Of a stretch of 64,000 nucleotides of DNA, positions 21,876-34,041 are shown piece by piece; the stretch's first letter is position 1; the number at the start of each line of letters is the position of its first letter. Origin of the DNA: Panicum virgatum (lineage: Eukaryota; Streptophyta; Magnoliopsida; Poales; Poaceae); NCBI RefSeq assembly GCF_016808335.1, contig NC_053146.1, forward strand, positions 43,156,809 to 43,220,808, read 5' to 3'. The notes beneath the pieces were generated by a model. The model did no database searches, had not been told where the DNA came from, and saw only the letters and a program-made list of their open reading frames with translations. The position numbers and the translations under genes were made by a program.

Positions 21876-22924
21876 TGTCGTGGTGCTGCAAACCACAGCC
21901 GGGTGGCGGAAGGCACCCGTCCTAGCCCCAGAGAGAGTGTACTCGGGGGTTAGCTAGTCTTAGATCAATCTCACTCAAGAACACGATGAACACAGCAAGA
22001 TTTAGAGTGGTTCGGGCTGCCGGAGCGTAATACCCTACGTCCACTGTGTGTTGTATTGCCTTCCCACGAGAGTGAGAGAGTTGCGAGAGCTTGTGTCTGT
22101 CTGGATGTCCCTGTGCACAGCGAGCGCCTCCCTTTTATATCTCAAGGGGGCGCGTACACAGCTGTTGGGTCCCCGACAAGTGGGTCCAATGTTGTAGTAT
22201 AAAATAACGTACTGTTCATACATTATGGCGTCGCAGGCAAAGGTGATCTCTCTCTGGATTCCCTTGCCTGCTCCCGGAGCCCTTCGTCCATCATGTCCTG
22301 GCGCTGTCTTGTCGGGACGGAGCCTGACGTAGCTAGTGGCATCGCCCGCCACGTTGCTTAAGCAGGCGGTGTAGCTTGCGGCGTAGGCGGCATGATGGAA
22401 AAGTGCCGTGCTGTCGTATCCATTTAATGCTGCAGGTGGGCTCTGCGCTGCCGCGGCACAGGCGGCTGCACTGTGCTCCATGGTAATACGCGGTGTACAG
22501 CGAGGCCTGACAAAGGCTGACTCGCGTGCAGCGGCGGAGAGCACGCCTTGTCCATCTGCATTAAATGCGGTAGGTGCGCGGGTCTTCGAGCGGAAGGCTC
22601 CCGCGCGAGCCCGTTCCTCCGGGCTACGTGGCAGCTCCGGACCCCTACGCGGCAAAGGGAGGTCCGGGCGGACGCAGGGGGCCTCGGACCCTTACGGGGG
22701 GTCCGAGGCCCCGGCGGTCAACATGGAGCTTCCCTTTTATAGAGACACGTGGCGTCTCCGGACCCTTCCCCAGGCGGGGAACGGGTCCGGGGCCGTTGGC
22801 CTGGTGAAGGAAGGGCCTGACCCGTGGGCCTGGCTACTCCGTCCTTTCCACGCAGTTACGGATAACTACGCAGGTCCTGCCTTGCTACAGTAAGAGTGGG
22901 TATCCCTGCTACAGGGTACCGACA
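21876..22924 (-). repeat. Element B 5' LTR
   Basis: 1049 bp, minus-strand start TGTCGGTACCCTG and end GCACCACGACA. It carries a TATA box near 22132-22139 (minus). A block just downstream of TATA (GGACGTAGGGTATTACGCTC and CCCGAACCACTCTAAATC) is shared with element A's LTRs. Confidence 0.92.
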
Positions 22925-22929
22925 CTTAT
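22925..22929. repeat. Target-site duplication CTTAT, right copy
   Basis: It directly follows GGTACCGACA, the outer end of element B, and is identical to 8159-8163. Only one copy is needed to restore the LINE reading. Confidence 0.92.
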
Positions 22930-24190
22930 CCTTGGGGGGGCTTTAATTCTGAAAAATTCATCTTTAACCAGCATGTCGACGTTCATAATGAGAAAGTTTA
23001 TGCTTCATGATGGGGTGCATAAACAAATGAACAGTATAAGAAGTCAGTTTTTCTTGAGGGGGAATTGTGACAAGTTTAAATACCACATGATTAAATGGGA
23101 TAATGTATGTGTGCCTACAGACTGGGGGGGCTTGGGATTATTAATACCAGAATCTTTAATGAATATCTTTTGATGAAATAGGTTTGGAGAATTTATAACA
23201 GTACTGAGAAAGATTTGTGTTGCCAACTTCTCAAAACAAAATATTTGAAGCAAAATATTTGAAGCATAAACCTCTGTTGTGCCACGAAGGAGCCAAAGGT
23301 TCGCAATTTTGGAGGGGTCTGAACAAAATTAAGCATGGCTTTAGCCGGGGCTGTCTTTCATGTGAATAATGGGAGGTTAACCAGATTTTTGGATGATGTT
23401 TGGAAGGGAGACATCCCTCTCAAACTAGCCTACCCCATGCTCTATGATCTGAGTGAGAATAAGATAGGGGTGGTAAGTGATTTCTTTGTGAATGGATGCT
23501 GGCAACTCGCTTTTAGAAGAGCCTTGACCCCGCAAGATGTACCTATATAGGAAGATTTGATGGATCAACTTGAGGGAGTGTGTTTGAATTCTGAACAGGA
23601 TGTTGTTAAGTGGGCTTTGCAGAAATCGGGATGCTTCTCAACAGGATCTATGTATAAGTGGTTCTCTCATAGGGGTGTGGTGAATAAAAGACTGAAACAT
23701 ATTTGAGGTAGCATATTACTCATAACAGACTGCCAACTGGGGTGGAATTAAAAAGGAAGTGTTGTCTGTAGCATTTGTAAAAAAACTTGAGACAATAGAC
23801 CATATTTTCTTCTCCTATATTGTGGCTAAGTTTCTTTGGGCTTGCTTCAACGAAGCTTTGGGCTGGGACCGGATCCCGACGGGGTTGCAAGATTTCTTGG
23901 ATGCTTGGATTCCCTTGGGGTGCAAGGATTATAGTGCTAAACTTTTTTTTGCTAACCATGGTGATCTGGACTCTTTGGACCTCACGTAATAAATGGGTGA
24001 TTGAGGGCATGTTGCCACGTTACCCTGCTGACTTGCTGTTCAAAACGAATGCCTTTCTGCAGAAATGGAAGGTGCTACTACGAGAGGGTGACCAAACCAA
24101 GATCAAAGACTGGGCAAGACAAGTGAAGAGATGGACAGAGATCTTCCTGGAGGAAATAAGGCGGCGACCACCTAAAGACATCTTTTGTTG
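22925..24190 (+). pseudogene. LINE 1 ORF2 C-terminal part (post-RT and zf-RVT region)
   Basis: It continues the RT after the inserted element. A post-RT region with KFKYHMIKWDNVCVPTDWGG (about 23075-23135) is followed by a decayed zinc-binding RVT region: HIFFSYIVAKFLWACF at about 23800 matches the usual HLFF-C-A--W pattern of plant L1 C-termini. There are many stops and frame changes. It ends before the 3' tail at 24270-24326. Confidence 0.82.
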
Positions 24191-24326
24191 ATTAGTGCTC
24201 TTTTGTATTAGCTCCTGCCTTATCGTTCCTGCAGTTTTGTTCTCTGTGCGAACTGGCAACCTCAATGAACCTCTGTACGTTGTTATTGCTTTCTATAAAA
24301 GCTGGGTTAACCCCTTTCTAAAAAAA

Positions 24327-24769
24327 TTAATCTAAGCAAAACACACACCTAGTTTGAATGATGGTTATTGAATAAAAAGGATCAGGATCGGCCAAACAAC
24401 GGACACATTCTTAATGATCTCTAATACGATACAATGTCCATGACTCAAAATAAGATGGTGCAATACTCTGACAGCTTGTGGATGTCCACTTGTTTTGATG
24501 ATTTAGTTGACTTAGATCTACTCTTGACATGAGCTTGGTGATATTTGAAATATTTTGTTCTTAGTTCTTCACATATTCATAGAATGTAAAAGGTAGAGTC
24601 CATATATGACGTGGGTGACGATTTTAGTGCGGGCTACTCTTGGCTTTTGAGATGGACTCGAACTTGGTATGGTATGGGCTTCCGACTTGGTTTGGACGTC
24701 CTTGTTGACCTTCTCCTCCTCCATGCCTCCCTTCAACCACCTTCTGATTCTCTTCATTGTTCCTAAATA
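24327..24769. other. Intergenic DNA, nothing recognised
   Basis: Moderately AT-rich, with no conserved ORF or repeat that I can name. Confidence 0.4.
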
Positions 24770-24771
24770 TA

Positions 24772-25010
24772 CTAACATTCGTTCACAAATACTTGTCAAC
24801 TTTGAATTTTACTATTACTACTTTGACAGCTAATTATTTAAAAAGTATTTAATTGACTAGAATACTTAGAGTATCATTGTATTTTATGTCAATAATACTT
24901 TATGTATGACACATATTTGAAATAGCATAACAATGGTTTTATGAGAAAATTGAAGGTCAAACTTTGAATAGTAAAGTCAAAATTGTCAATTATTTGTGAA
25001 CGAAGGTTAG
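24772..25010. mobile_element. MITE with TA target duplication (Tc1/mariner-like, Stowaway type)
   Basis: 239 bp flanked by TA (24770-24771 and 25011-25012). The terminal inverted repeats start CTAACATTCGTTCACAAATA and CTAACCTTCGTTCACAAATA and extend about 45 bp with mismatches. AT-rich interior, no ORF. Confidence 0.78.
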
Positions 25011-25078
25011 TACTATAGTTTCCAAGTTCCACCTGTGATTTATAGTTGCCAAGCTCAAACTCTAGTGATTATCCCCTG

Positions 25079-25254
25079 TATATCAACGTAACAAAAGAGT
25101 GATATCCTCATCAAGAATTATGTATATCAACTTAACAAAAGAGTGATATCCTCGTCAAGAATTATGAATATCAACGTAACAAAAGAGTGATATCCTCATC
25201 AAGAATTATGTATATCAACGTAACAAAAGAGTGATATCCTCGTTAAGAATTATG
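25079..25254 (+). repeat. Four tandem 44-bp repeats
   Basis: Units start at 25079, 25123, 25167 and 25211. Each begins TATATCAAC or a near variant and ends AAGAATTATG. Differences are few (for example CTCATC, CTCGTC, CTCGTT). Confidence 0.92.
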
Positions 25255-28200
25255 ATTGAGGGGCCGAGAGGGCAAACATAGCCAAGCCATCAAAACTAGT
25301 TGAATTTTTGAAAAAAAACATAAAACTTGCAGAGCAGAAGACACTATTAACCATGAATCAAAGTAGATAACTTTATCATAGACATAGTTAAGTTGGACCA
25401 AATGCTCAAATCAGCTAGGGCTCCTGGACCAATCAACTAGAGGTTGAGCCAAATCTAGATGACCCACAGATCATAACTCTCTGAGCACCCGGCTGTGAGC
25501 TTGTGCTAGAACCTGCCGGTTGAGCCGGAGCTACCAGCACATAATTGAATAAGATTGAGCTAATCAAGCACGTGTCTCTATACAATTGTTAGTAATAATT
25601 TGAGCTTTGAGACACCTGCGTTGCACATCAAATTTAGATTCCTTTGTATCATGGTTTTTAAAATGGAATTAAACCTTTAACTTGAATCTGGAAGCTTGCA
25701 AATCTTTTCCTTTAACAATATGGTAATGACTCTATTCAAGCCGGCCATATTTTTATTCTCTGGAATGGCTGGTTCAATCCGTCATCCATTATTGATCGGA
25801 GGCTCATGCGTCAAGCACGACCTTATTTTTCTTAGGGGCCGGCCGGCTAGTCATCTTCCTCTTCATCGCTTGCTCACGTAAATGTGGCCCTCTCCAAAGC
25901 TGCTCTCTCTTGTCCTTCAATTTGTTCATCGAGCTCCAGTGGCTCAAGGCTGATGGCGGATGACGATGTGGTCCTCCTCCTCCTCCTTACGGATTGAGGC
26001 ATGGTTGGGTTAAAGTTCAGGGATTTGGGGGCGAGGGTTAGGGGTCAGGGATTTTGGCCGGATGGCCAGCGATGAGGCCGTGTGCCGAAGATCTACATGG
26101 AGGCCTACTCCTCCCTCCTCTCCCTCGGCCTTGATCCATCGACACTCGCCTGCCTGGTGCACCTCCCTTCTCTTGTCTGCCCAGAATATGTTCAAGCAAA
26201 TGCATGTGTGGCTTGTTCAAAATGTTGCTCACAAGTATTGTAGTGTCCATGAGAAGCTGTATAGCAAGGAGGTAACGGTGGCTGACTAGGAGATGGTGAG
26301 GGAGCATGTCGACGAGGTGCTGCTTGAGCCAGGCGACATGGATGTCACATTCCTCGTGGTCAGTGATCTATTCGAGTAGCAATTGCTTTGCTTCTTGTTC
26401 CTCTTTTTGTGTTGACTGTGTTGAAACATTTTTTGATCATAGATGTGTGCTCATCCCACATATAAAGTTGTTAAGGACTACATACGTGAAAGTCTGATTG
26501 GAGTTGCCTGCAATCTTGTATTTAGTTTTGTGAATTGATTTGTTCTTTTGCTATGAACATATGTGCAGTAAGATAATAGCACTACTTGCTGGTCCAGTTA
26601 GTATAAATTATAGGATAGTTAGCTCTTTTCAGTCATTGTCTTTTCCCTATTTTTGATAATGATTTATATTGGGACTCATGGCACTAGGTTAGAATTATCC
26701 ATCTTTGGTTAGTGTTTTTTATGTTCATATAGACTAGCACATGGGAACAGAGGATAGTTAACTTATGAATTGTTTAATTGATATAATTAAAATTCACACT
26801 AAATAGTAATCAAAATTCTTATGATATGTTACTTATGATATTGAACAAGCATTCAAAATACTGGTGATTGGTTGAACACATGGAATTCTTAACCATATAT
26901 CACTATACTAAGCGATACTTTTGCTGCACATGGGCAATAACCTGATCCTAGATAGGCAACAATCTTCTATTAATTGGGCATAGTACTATCTCAATTAGGT
27001 AAAAACACTATCAAGAGAAAGACTTGTTAGCTGTTACTACTTAAGCAAAGTCCTATCTCAATTAGGACTAAAGGCTTTATTTTGCATAATTATATCCAAC
27101 AAGTAAATTGTTGTGTTCCTACTGAACACATGGAACCATAATGCTGGCAACTTACCACATGTATATATGCAAGAATTTTTATATCCAACAAGTAGGCATT
27201 CATACCTTTGTCGTGCCTTTTATTATGCAGGTTCAATTTATGTATCCATCATGTCCATTTGTTTCCAAGCAGTAGTTTGCTGTGTTCATAATTTTTAGTG
27301 AATGAGCACAACATTGTTATCAAAGTTCATAAGTATTTGTTCTTGTTCATCTAAAATTTAACTCCTTGCCATAAATAATTTCTTGCTGAAAACTTGAGTG
27401 AGAATGAAGTATATGAATCCCATCTTGAGAGTAATATGGCTCTAAACTAGGCAATAATATAGTTTTGAATTACCCAACAATATACTTCATCAGGCAATTT
27501 TCATTGAGCGTTTCGTAATTCCTTTTTGATTGCTTGCCTTTAGCAGTAGTTTTCTAGCTCACATACAACTACAAACGCTGGTACTAGATACTCTAGAAAC
27601 AACTCTTTGATTCGACAGGCAAGGTTTCTAGCCTTCTACATGTAACCTGATTATTGTTCTGTTTTTGCAGCTTTGCTAGGCAAAATATGCTAGTAGATTG
27701 TGCAATCCTGGATCACATGCTTTCATTTTACGTTCTGATTTAATTTGTTGCTTGGTATTAGTGCAGGCTCACACAAAGCCAATGATGTCGGCAATCCATG
27801 CTTGCCTTTGGTGCTGGAGGATCAGGTGTGAATTAGAAGACTTTGTTTTGTGTATATGTTGATGACAGTCCTTAGATGTAAGTGCTTTGTCCATGTTCTA
27901 ATATGCTCACAATTTCTAGAAGCTTTACTTATGTGGTTCCTCAAAGTTGCTTATTGTATCCAATGGTTTGAATTACAAGCAAATAAAATGCTACAAATTA
28001 CGTTGGATGGGTTTCATAAAAGAAATGCTACATGTAAATTTTTTTTCCAATAGGCAGCATGTAATGCCATTTTACTATGTGGACAAGACATGCGCCCAAA
28101 ACTCATTTTTACAGCACACGAGGCAGGACGGGAAACTGACATGCTAGAAAAGGACAGCTGGTAGTGCAGGTTTTTTCCCACCCTAAAAAAAGAAACAGCC

Positions 28201-28730
28201 ATGCAAACGACTTATATTACGACCGGCCTTAAGTTAAGTTGCATTCTTAAAATATTGCAGATGTCAATCACCTTATTCATATCTTTGTTTACCACTAAAA
28301 CAAAGAAAACCCATTAAAGGAGGGATGAATCCAATTTCACAAGCGAACTTGGCGATAATATGAAGTTTCATCTAGATGAATAGCGTTTGATGAGTCTCAA
28401 ATTCTTGGCCTGCCTCAAATTCTTGATCTCCCTATTATGCAAGGATCAGCTCAACACCCAAGACAACCTCCTACTCCACATGATTTTGCTCAAACCAGTT
28501 AAAGCCCTATAAGTTCAATGATCCATGAGGATCATGTTGGCACATCACATTTTCTTGGTGGGCTCGTACCCAATTTTATCTAAGTGAACCTTAATGTATT
28601 CACATCACGTACATTGTGCGTGATTTGCAGTGTTACCACACCAATAGCTCTTCCCACATTATTGACATCTAATCAGCTAGATATCATTCTGATCACCCTC
28701 TAGCACATCTAGAACTTTTGAAACAACTAA
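25255..28730. other. Long AT-rich intergenic stretch, one unidentified gene-like patch
   Basis: There is no retrotransposon domain and no convincing gene. At 25920-26390 the GC content rises and short coding-like phrases appear (for example a frame at 26062-26289 ending in YCSVHEKLYSKEVTVAD), but stops close every frame. It may be a captured or decayed exon. The rest, including 26400-28700, shows no signal I can name. Confidence 0.45.
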
Positions 28731-28794
28731 GACCTTGTTCGGTTATATGGAATTTATTTTGCTCGGAATAAATCCTATATAACCGAACAAGACC
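28731..28794. repeat. Compact palindromic element, possible short MITE
   Basis: An inverted repeat with arms of about 27 bp around GCTCGG: the left arm starts GACCTTGTTCGGTTATAT and the right arm ends ATATAACCGAACAAGACC. TTGTTCGG termini are common in grass hAT-type MITEs. Confidence 0.6.
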
Positions 28795-28865
28795 TAAATC
28801 TTTAACAACATCATCAACATCCTAGGTAGGCATTGCGACCTAAGACTGGCGTAATGATTTGAGGT

Positions 28866-29778
28866 TCAAGATGGCAACGGGTACAGAATACCCGTAAATC
28901 CGCGGATACCGAACCGTTGGGCGCGGATTCGGGTCTGGGTTTGTACCCGCGGGCACGGGTGCGGGTACGACTTCAAACCCGATAGGTATTTTATAACGGG
29001 TTTCAAAATTTAATACCCAAACCCGCAAATCCGCTGACATATGGACCCTACTACCCTTGTATATATAAATGATCTCTAGGGTTTCATTCATCCCCTCCCA
29101 ACCTCCCCACTCTCCTGTCCCGGCCGCCACCCACAAGCCCCAATCCCCCACCAGCGACGCGCCCGGCGCCCCCCAGCTAGCGGCCAGCGCCGCGCCCCCA
29201 AGCAGCCCGCCCAATCCCCATCGCCCCTCCGCCTCCCCTCCCTCCTCCTCGGCCCCCTGTGCTGCATAGCGACGCCGCCCCGCCAGTGCTGCCCAGCTCC
29301 GAGCCGCCGAGGTCCAAAGCCCCGACCCGCTCGGCCGCCGTTCCACCGCCGGTCGTTGCTCCACCGCCAGCCGCCGCTTCCCGTGTCCAGGTGACGCGCC
29401 CCGTGCCCAGGCAACGCACCCAGGCGACGCATCCAGCGAGATGCGCTAGGCGGCCTGACCCCCAACCCCAGCGCCTTGCTCTATCATCACTTGTTTGTGT
29501 TAATCTATGTTGAACAAGAACTCTTGTTTGATTTTGATTATGTTTGCTATGTATATTAATTTTTGCTTGCTGTTAAAATTGAATTTTGTGCTTCATTTTC
29601 TAAAGTTTGCGGGTACACGGGCGTGCCCGCGGGTACTCGGATATCTGCGGATAGCGGGTACGGGTCTGGGTTTCTACCCGTCGCGGGTTGCGGGCGTGGG
29701 TGCGGGCACGGGTTTCGGCTTGCGGGTGCGGGTTTCTGAAGTTAGTATCCGCGCGGGTTTTACCCGTTGTCATCTATA
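28866..29778. mobile_element. hAT-like non-autonomous element
   Basis: 913 bp flanked by an 8-bp duplication TTTGAGGT (28858-28865, 29779-29786). The ends share AGATGgCAACGGGTA / AGATGaCAACGGGTA and many sub-terminal CGGGTAC/GTACCCG motifs. The middle has TATATATAA near 29060 and a GC-rich leader-like stretch, as if it kept the promoter end of a larger autonomous copy. No transposase domain was seen. Confidence 0.78.
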
Positions 29779-29786
29779 TTTGAGGT

Positions 29787-30307
29787 GTTGCTAGGAAAAT
29801 GTACTTTGATGTTTGGCTCCAGCTCATTCTCGACTCAGATCCTATTTGACTGCCCAGAATTGACTGGACTGGATTGGCTGGGAGAGCTACTGGTGAAGCC
29901 AGACATCGAGCTCCACGCAGCATCCAGCCAGCCCAGCCAGCGGTTGCAGTCCAGCCGAACAAGCTGTCATTTCCTTGGGACAGTTGGATCATTACAAATC
30001 TCTAGGACCGTATACTCATTTTTGAATTGGGTTGAAAAGCGGTGTAAATCATATGCTACCCTTAAGAAAAGCGCTTGTCTTCTCTAGATTTTATATGAAA
30101 TAGCATAGGAAGAACACAAATACTACCCATCTAGAAAAATCGGTGCAAATCAATCTTCAACAACTTTCCTCATTCTTCCATGGAGGAAAAACATGCTAGC
30201 ATCGTCCACGAAAGTCAATCAAATTAATATTCACTGACATTTCACGGAGAAAGGATGCACGTCAATCAAAACCTTGAAGACCACGGCTAAGAGATTTTAA
30301 AGAAAGG
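29787..30307. other. Upstream intergenic DNA with a possible small MITE
   Basis: Around 29809-29966 there are loosely inverted ends (TGTTTGGCTCCAG and CAGTCCAGCCGAACAAGC) that may mark a short hAT-like MITE. The rest is featureless. Confidence 0.35.
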
Positions 30308-30536
30308 CCACATTTAGTTTCCAAAATTTTTCAAGATTCTACGTCACATCAAATTTTTGGACACATGTATGGAATATTAAATATAGTTAAAGAAAATAAC
30401 TAATTATATAGTTTAGCTGTAAATAATGAGATAAATCTTTTGAGTCTAATTAATTCATAATTAAACATTAATTATCAAATACAAACGAAAATACTACAAT
30501 AGCCGAATCCAAAAAATTTCACCAACTAAACACACC
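30308..30536. mobile_element. Common grass MITE in the upstream region of the BAH-PHD gene
   Basis: It starts GGCCACATTTAGTTTCC and ends CCAACTAAACACACC, with interior ATTAAATATAG, ACTAATT, TCTTTTGAG and CAAATACAAACG. The layout matches the very abundant grass MITE family with TTTAGTT termini. It lies about 340 bp before the gene's ATG. The TSD was not resolved. Confidence 0.7.
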
Positions 30537-30872
30537 AAAAAAATATCAATATATTCACCCTCACAATCCACAAACAGCGAACATTCTAGCCCCTTGTGGC
30601 GTCAACGGCAAAGCCAGCCCATCAAATCAGCCGTCCAAAAACATCAGACGCAGAACCAGCCAGCGTCCATCGGACGGCGGAGAGAGGCCGGTCGCCACCT
30701 GGATTCAAACGTCCCGTCACTCCCACTCACCGAAGGAAATTACCAAGCTGCCCCTAGCCCGCTCCTTCTCCCTCAGCCTCCTGCTCCGTCGGAACGGGCA
30801 GCCGCTGCATTCCCCCCCTCCCTCACCTCCACCCTCGCAGCTAGGGTTTGCTCCCAATCCAACGCCTCCGCC

Positions 30873-33800
30873 ATGGCTAAGACGAAGCAGGGGAAGCGGG
30901 ACGTCGACGCCTACACCATCAAGGGCACCAACAAGGTGGTCCGAGGTAAGCTCCCGCCCCGGCCGTGTTCGTGATCGCCGCCTAAGATTCGAGCTCTGAC
31001 GGGTCTGGCTGCTGCGCGTGAAGTGGGGGACTGCGTGCTGATGCGGCCGGCGGACACGGACAACCCGCCGTACGTGGCGCGGGTGGAGCGGATGGAGTCG
31101 GATGGGCGCGGCGGCGTGCGGGTGCGGGTGCGCTGGTACTACCGCCCCGAGGAGGCCAAGGGCGGCCGCCGCCCATTCCACGGCGCCAAGGAGCTCTTCC
31201 TCTCCGACCACTTCGACACGCAGAGCGCGCACACCATCGAGGGCAAGTGCGTCGTCCATTCCTTCAAGAACTACACCAAGCTCGACAACGTCGGGCCTGA
31301 GGATTTCTACTGCCGATTTGACTACAAGGCGAGCAGCGGCGCATTCACCCCCGACCGTGTCGCCGTGTACAGTTCTCTTCCCACTCTTATTTACCTATTT
31401 ATAACCTTGGGTCATGTGGCCATCAGTTCATATAGTGTCGCTTTGCTTGCAATGCAATGTGGGATTGCTGATCTTATGGTGGGGTTTGCAAGTTTAGGTA
31501 TTGCAAGTGTGAGATGCCATACAACCCGGATGACCTCATGGTGCAGTGTGAGGGATGCAAGGACTGGTAAATTCCTGTGAAAAACGCCACCTTTTCCTCA
31601 AGGATGCATGTCCCCTGTTTATGTGGTCGTTATATGAGCTGCCTCTGTTTAGATGTTGCACTTTGCTGCTTTGTAGCCATATGTCTACTTTGTCATGCAG
31701 AATGAATTAGCTATGTTGTGCGAAGCAGAGTAGACATGATTTGGATTACTGATTTTGTCCTGAAAGTAACACTGAACATTGATTGGAGTACAACCGAAGA
31801 ATATCTCTGAGGTTTCTTTGAGCCTTATGCTCATGTACTTGCTTGTTCCCTGTGGAAGATACTTGGTAATCACTATTAGCAGGTGTTGCTTGCATATCTT
31901 TTGTAGACATGTATAGTTTCAAGAATAGCAACACATATCATCAAAGAAAGGACTGGTTTCTTGAAATTCCATAGCATTTTTCTATGTTATCTGATTTGCT
32001 CTGTTTCATCATACATGTTGTACATTTGTTTTTTACTGTTTGATGAGAAGCTACCTTCTGTTTCGACCTGATTGTGGTGCATGTCATCCCACCCAGAATG
32101 CTAGAAGCTAATGTGGGATGGGAAATGAAGATGCCAGGCATTCTTTTTGGGGTTTTGCAATGGCATTTTTAATTATTTTATTATGTATATAAATAAGCTC
32201 ATAATATGTTTGATCTGCATCATTTGCTTATAAGAATGTTTACACATCATGGTCCTGTCTGTTGTTCTGAATTCGAAGCCTTGGGCTCCTGGCACAAGCA
32301 AAGGATTCACTACTTTTTGGAGAAAATATGCACATTTGTACTATATTACCACAAAATGTCTCAGTATCTATCTATTTATATGTTGCATGAAGTACTTATC
32401 TGCATGGTATTTTTTAAAAGTACAATCTGTGTGCATGATAAATGTATGGTGTGTACTCTTAGCAAATTTTATTGTACTTGTTGCTGAAGGATGCTATGCT
32501 GGCATAGATACAATGTTTTTCATCTTCTTTGGCTTTCTGTTGAAAGGTTCCTTGAGACTTTTTTCATTATGCATAACAGTATCTGTCACCATTTAATTCT
32601 ACATTGTGATATATTATCTTCGCCAATCATTATTTTCTCTACATCCTGGTGCTATGGATAGGACTTATACATGAAACCCTGTTTTCTCTATAATTTGCGG
32701 GAAATGTGTATTTAATACCTTAACAATGTAATGCTATTTCTGCTAATTGTATGCTGTAATTATTATTCTTTATTTACATTTTTTATTACTCATCCAACTT
32801 TTAACTTGTGTAGGTTCCATCCATCCTGTATGGGAATGACCATTGAGCAGGCCAAAAAGATAGATCACTACATGTGCTCCGACTGTGCTAAAGAAAATGG
32901 TGCAAAGAGAACCTCAAATTCATACCCAGGTCCAACAAACTCTGATTCTAAGGTCATTGCCTTTTTTTTCTGTCTTTATCAGTTATCACATGACTGCATA
33001 GATTGTTTGCTACTTTTCTGTTTTTCATGTAGTTTCTCTTTCTATTTGAGATGATTTTTAGGCTGACCCTGTAAGATCTGTTTTTGCATGCAATGTGTTT
33101 CCAGAACTGGTGGTTGTTGCCTGTTTTCCTAAATTAATTGATCAGTGCTTTTTGCTGAGTTGTTGACTACATAGCGCTCAATTTTGGTGATGACTGCTGC
33201 AATTAACTCTTGAAACTATTTGCATGCGTTGTGGTTATTTTTCATGTGTCTTGCATTGAGCAATACTGCAATACTGCTTCATGATTATTTGATCCAGCAT
33301 CTGTATTATTCTTCATTCTGTATGGTTTAATTTGTGTAAGCTGCCCTACTGTAACTTTGTATCTTGTTAGCTAATGGATCCTTGCATTCTCAGTAAGATT
33401 ATTTATGCTGCCTCTGTAGAGCATTAGCAGCATTGCCGTCTAGCATCTCATGCATGCTATTCTTGGTCATTAATCTTTGATTTGGAATGCTAGTCGTTAA
33501 ACTTGACTTCCAGTCTTCTCTTCCAATGACTGAAGCATGTTCTCCTTGATCGATAATACCACCTAGTACATTCTGAGCACCTAAAAACATCTCATAGAGA
33601 TATGGAGCTTGCTATTCGAATTATAATGAGATTACTGCTAATCTGTGACATTCTGGAAAACATAAGCTATGATCACATGACAAATCAGCTATGTTGCCCG
33701 GATACGCGGATACGGATACCGGTACGCGATACAAGGATATTCCGATATGCCATTTTTCCAAAAACAAGGATACGGGGATTTGCCAATATATATAAAAAAT

Positions 33801-34001
33801 AAAAATAAATAAAAGTTTCAGGAACTAGAATGTGAGAAAATAGAAGTTCCAAGGACTATAATGCGTCATAAACTCATATTTTCATATGTTCTATAATTAT
33901 TAGAAAAGGGAAGGGGCAAAGGAAAAAAGAACCAACCTTATCTTACCTGTTCGTCTGTTCCACGAATGGATGTCGGTCGTCTTCTTCCCCAACCTCCGGC
34001 A

Positions 34002-34041
<40 letters not shown>

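Larger units (their letters stand above)
12270..22924 (-). mobile_element. Element B: Ty3/gypsy (Tat-like) retrotransposon with antisense ORF
   Basis: LTRs at 12270-13280 and 21876-22924 enclose gag, PR, RT, RNase H and integrase in gypsy order on the minus strand. A plus-strand ORF lies between integrase and the 3' LTR. An antisense ORF in that place is known from the Tat/Retand group of plant gypsy elements. Gag-pol is one continuous frame (21818 to 15900, 1973 codons including the final stop) broken only by three internal stops, so decay is slight. Confidence 0.92.
7400..24326 (+). mobile_element. LINE (L1-type) number 1, 5'-incomplete, split by a 14.8 kb insertion
   Basis: L1-type RT sequence runs to 8163 and resumes at 22925 in the same orientation. 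Removing the insertion and one CTTAT copy joins the two parts at the conserved GKHLS/GGA stretch that follows the RT in plant L1 elements. The 3' end is a TATAAAAGCTGGG-type tail with a short A run (24320-24326). The endonuclease domain is not seen, so the copy is 5'-truncated or very decayed. No LINE TSD was found. Confidence 0.88.

Noticed and set aside
8164..22924. Simple nesting of element A inside element B or the reverse
   Set aside because: Neither is interrupted by the other: both have two full LTRs side by side, and no TSD exists at the inner junction.
28840..29364. 174-codon minus-strand frame as a gene
   Set aside because: It lies within the hAT-like element, covers its terminal CGGGTA repeats and has no domain.
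31102..31404. Alternative frame over exon 2 of the BAH-PHD gene
   Set aside because: It is out of phase with the conserved BAH protein; its length is explained by GC-rich third positions.
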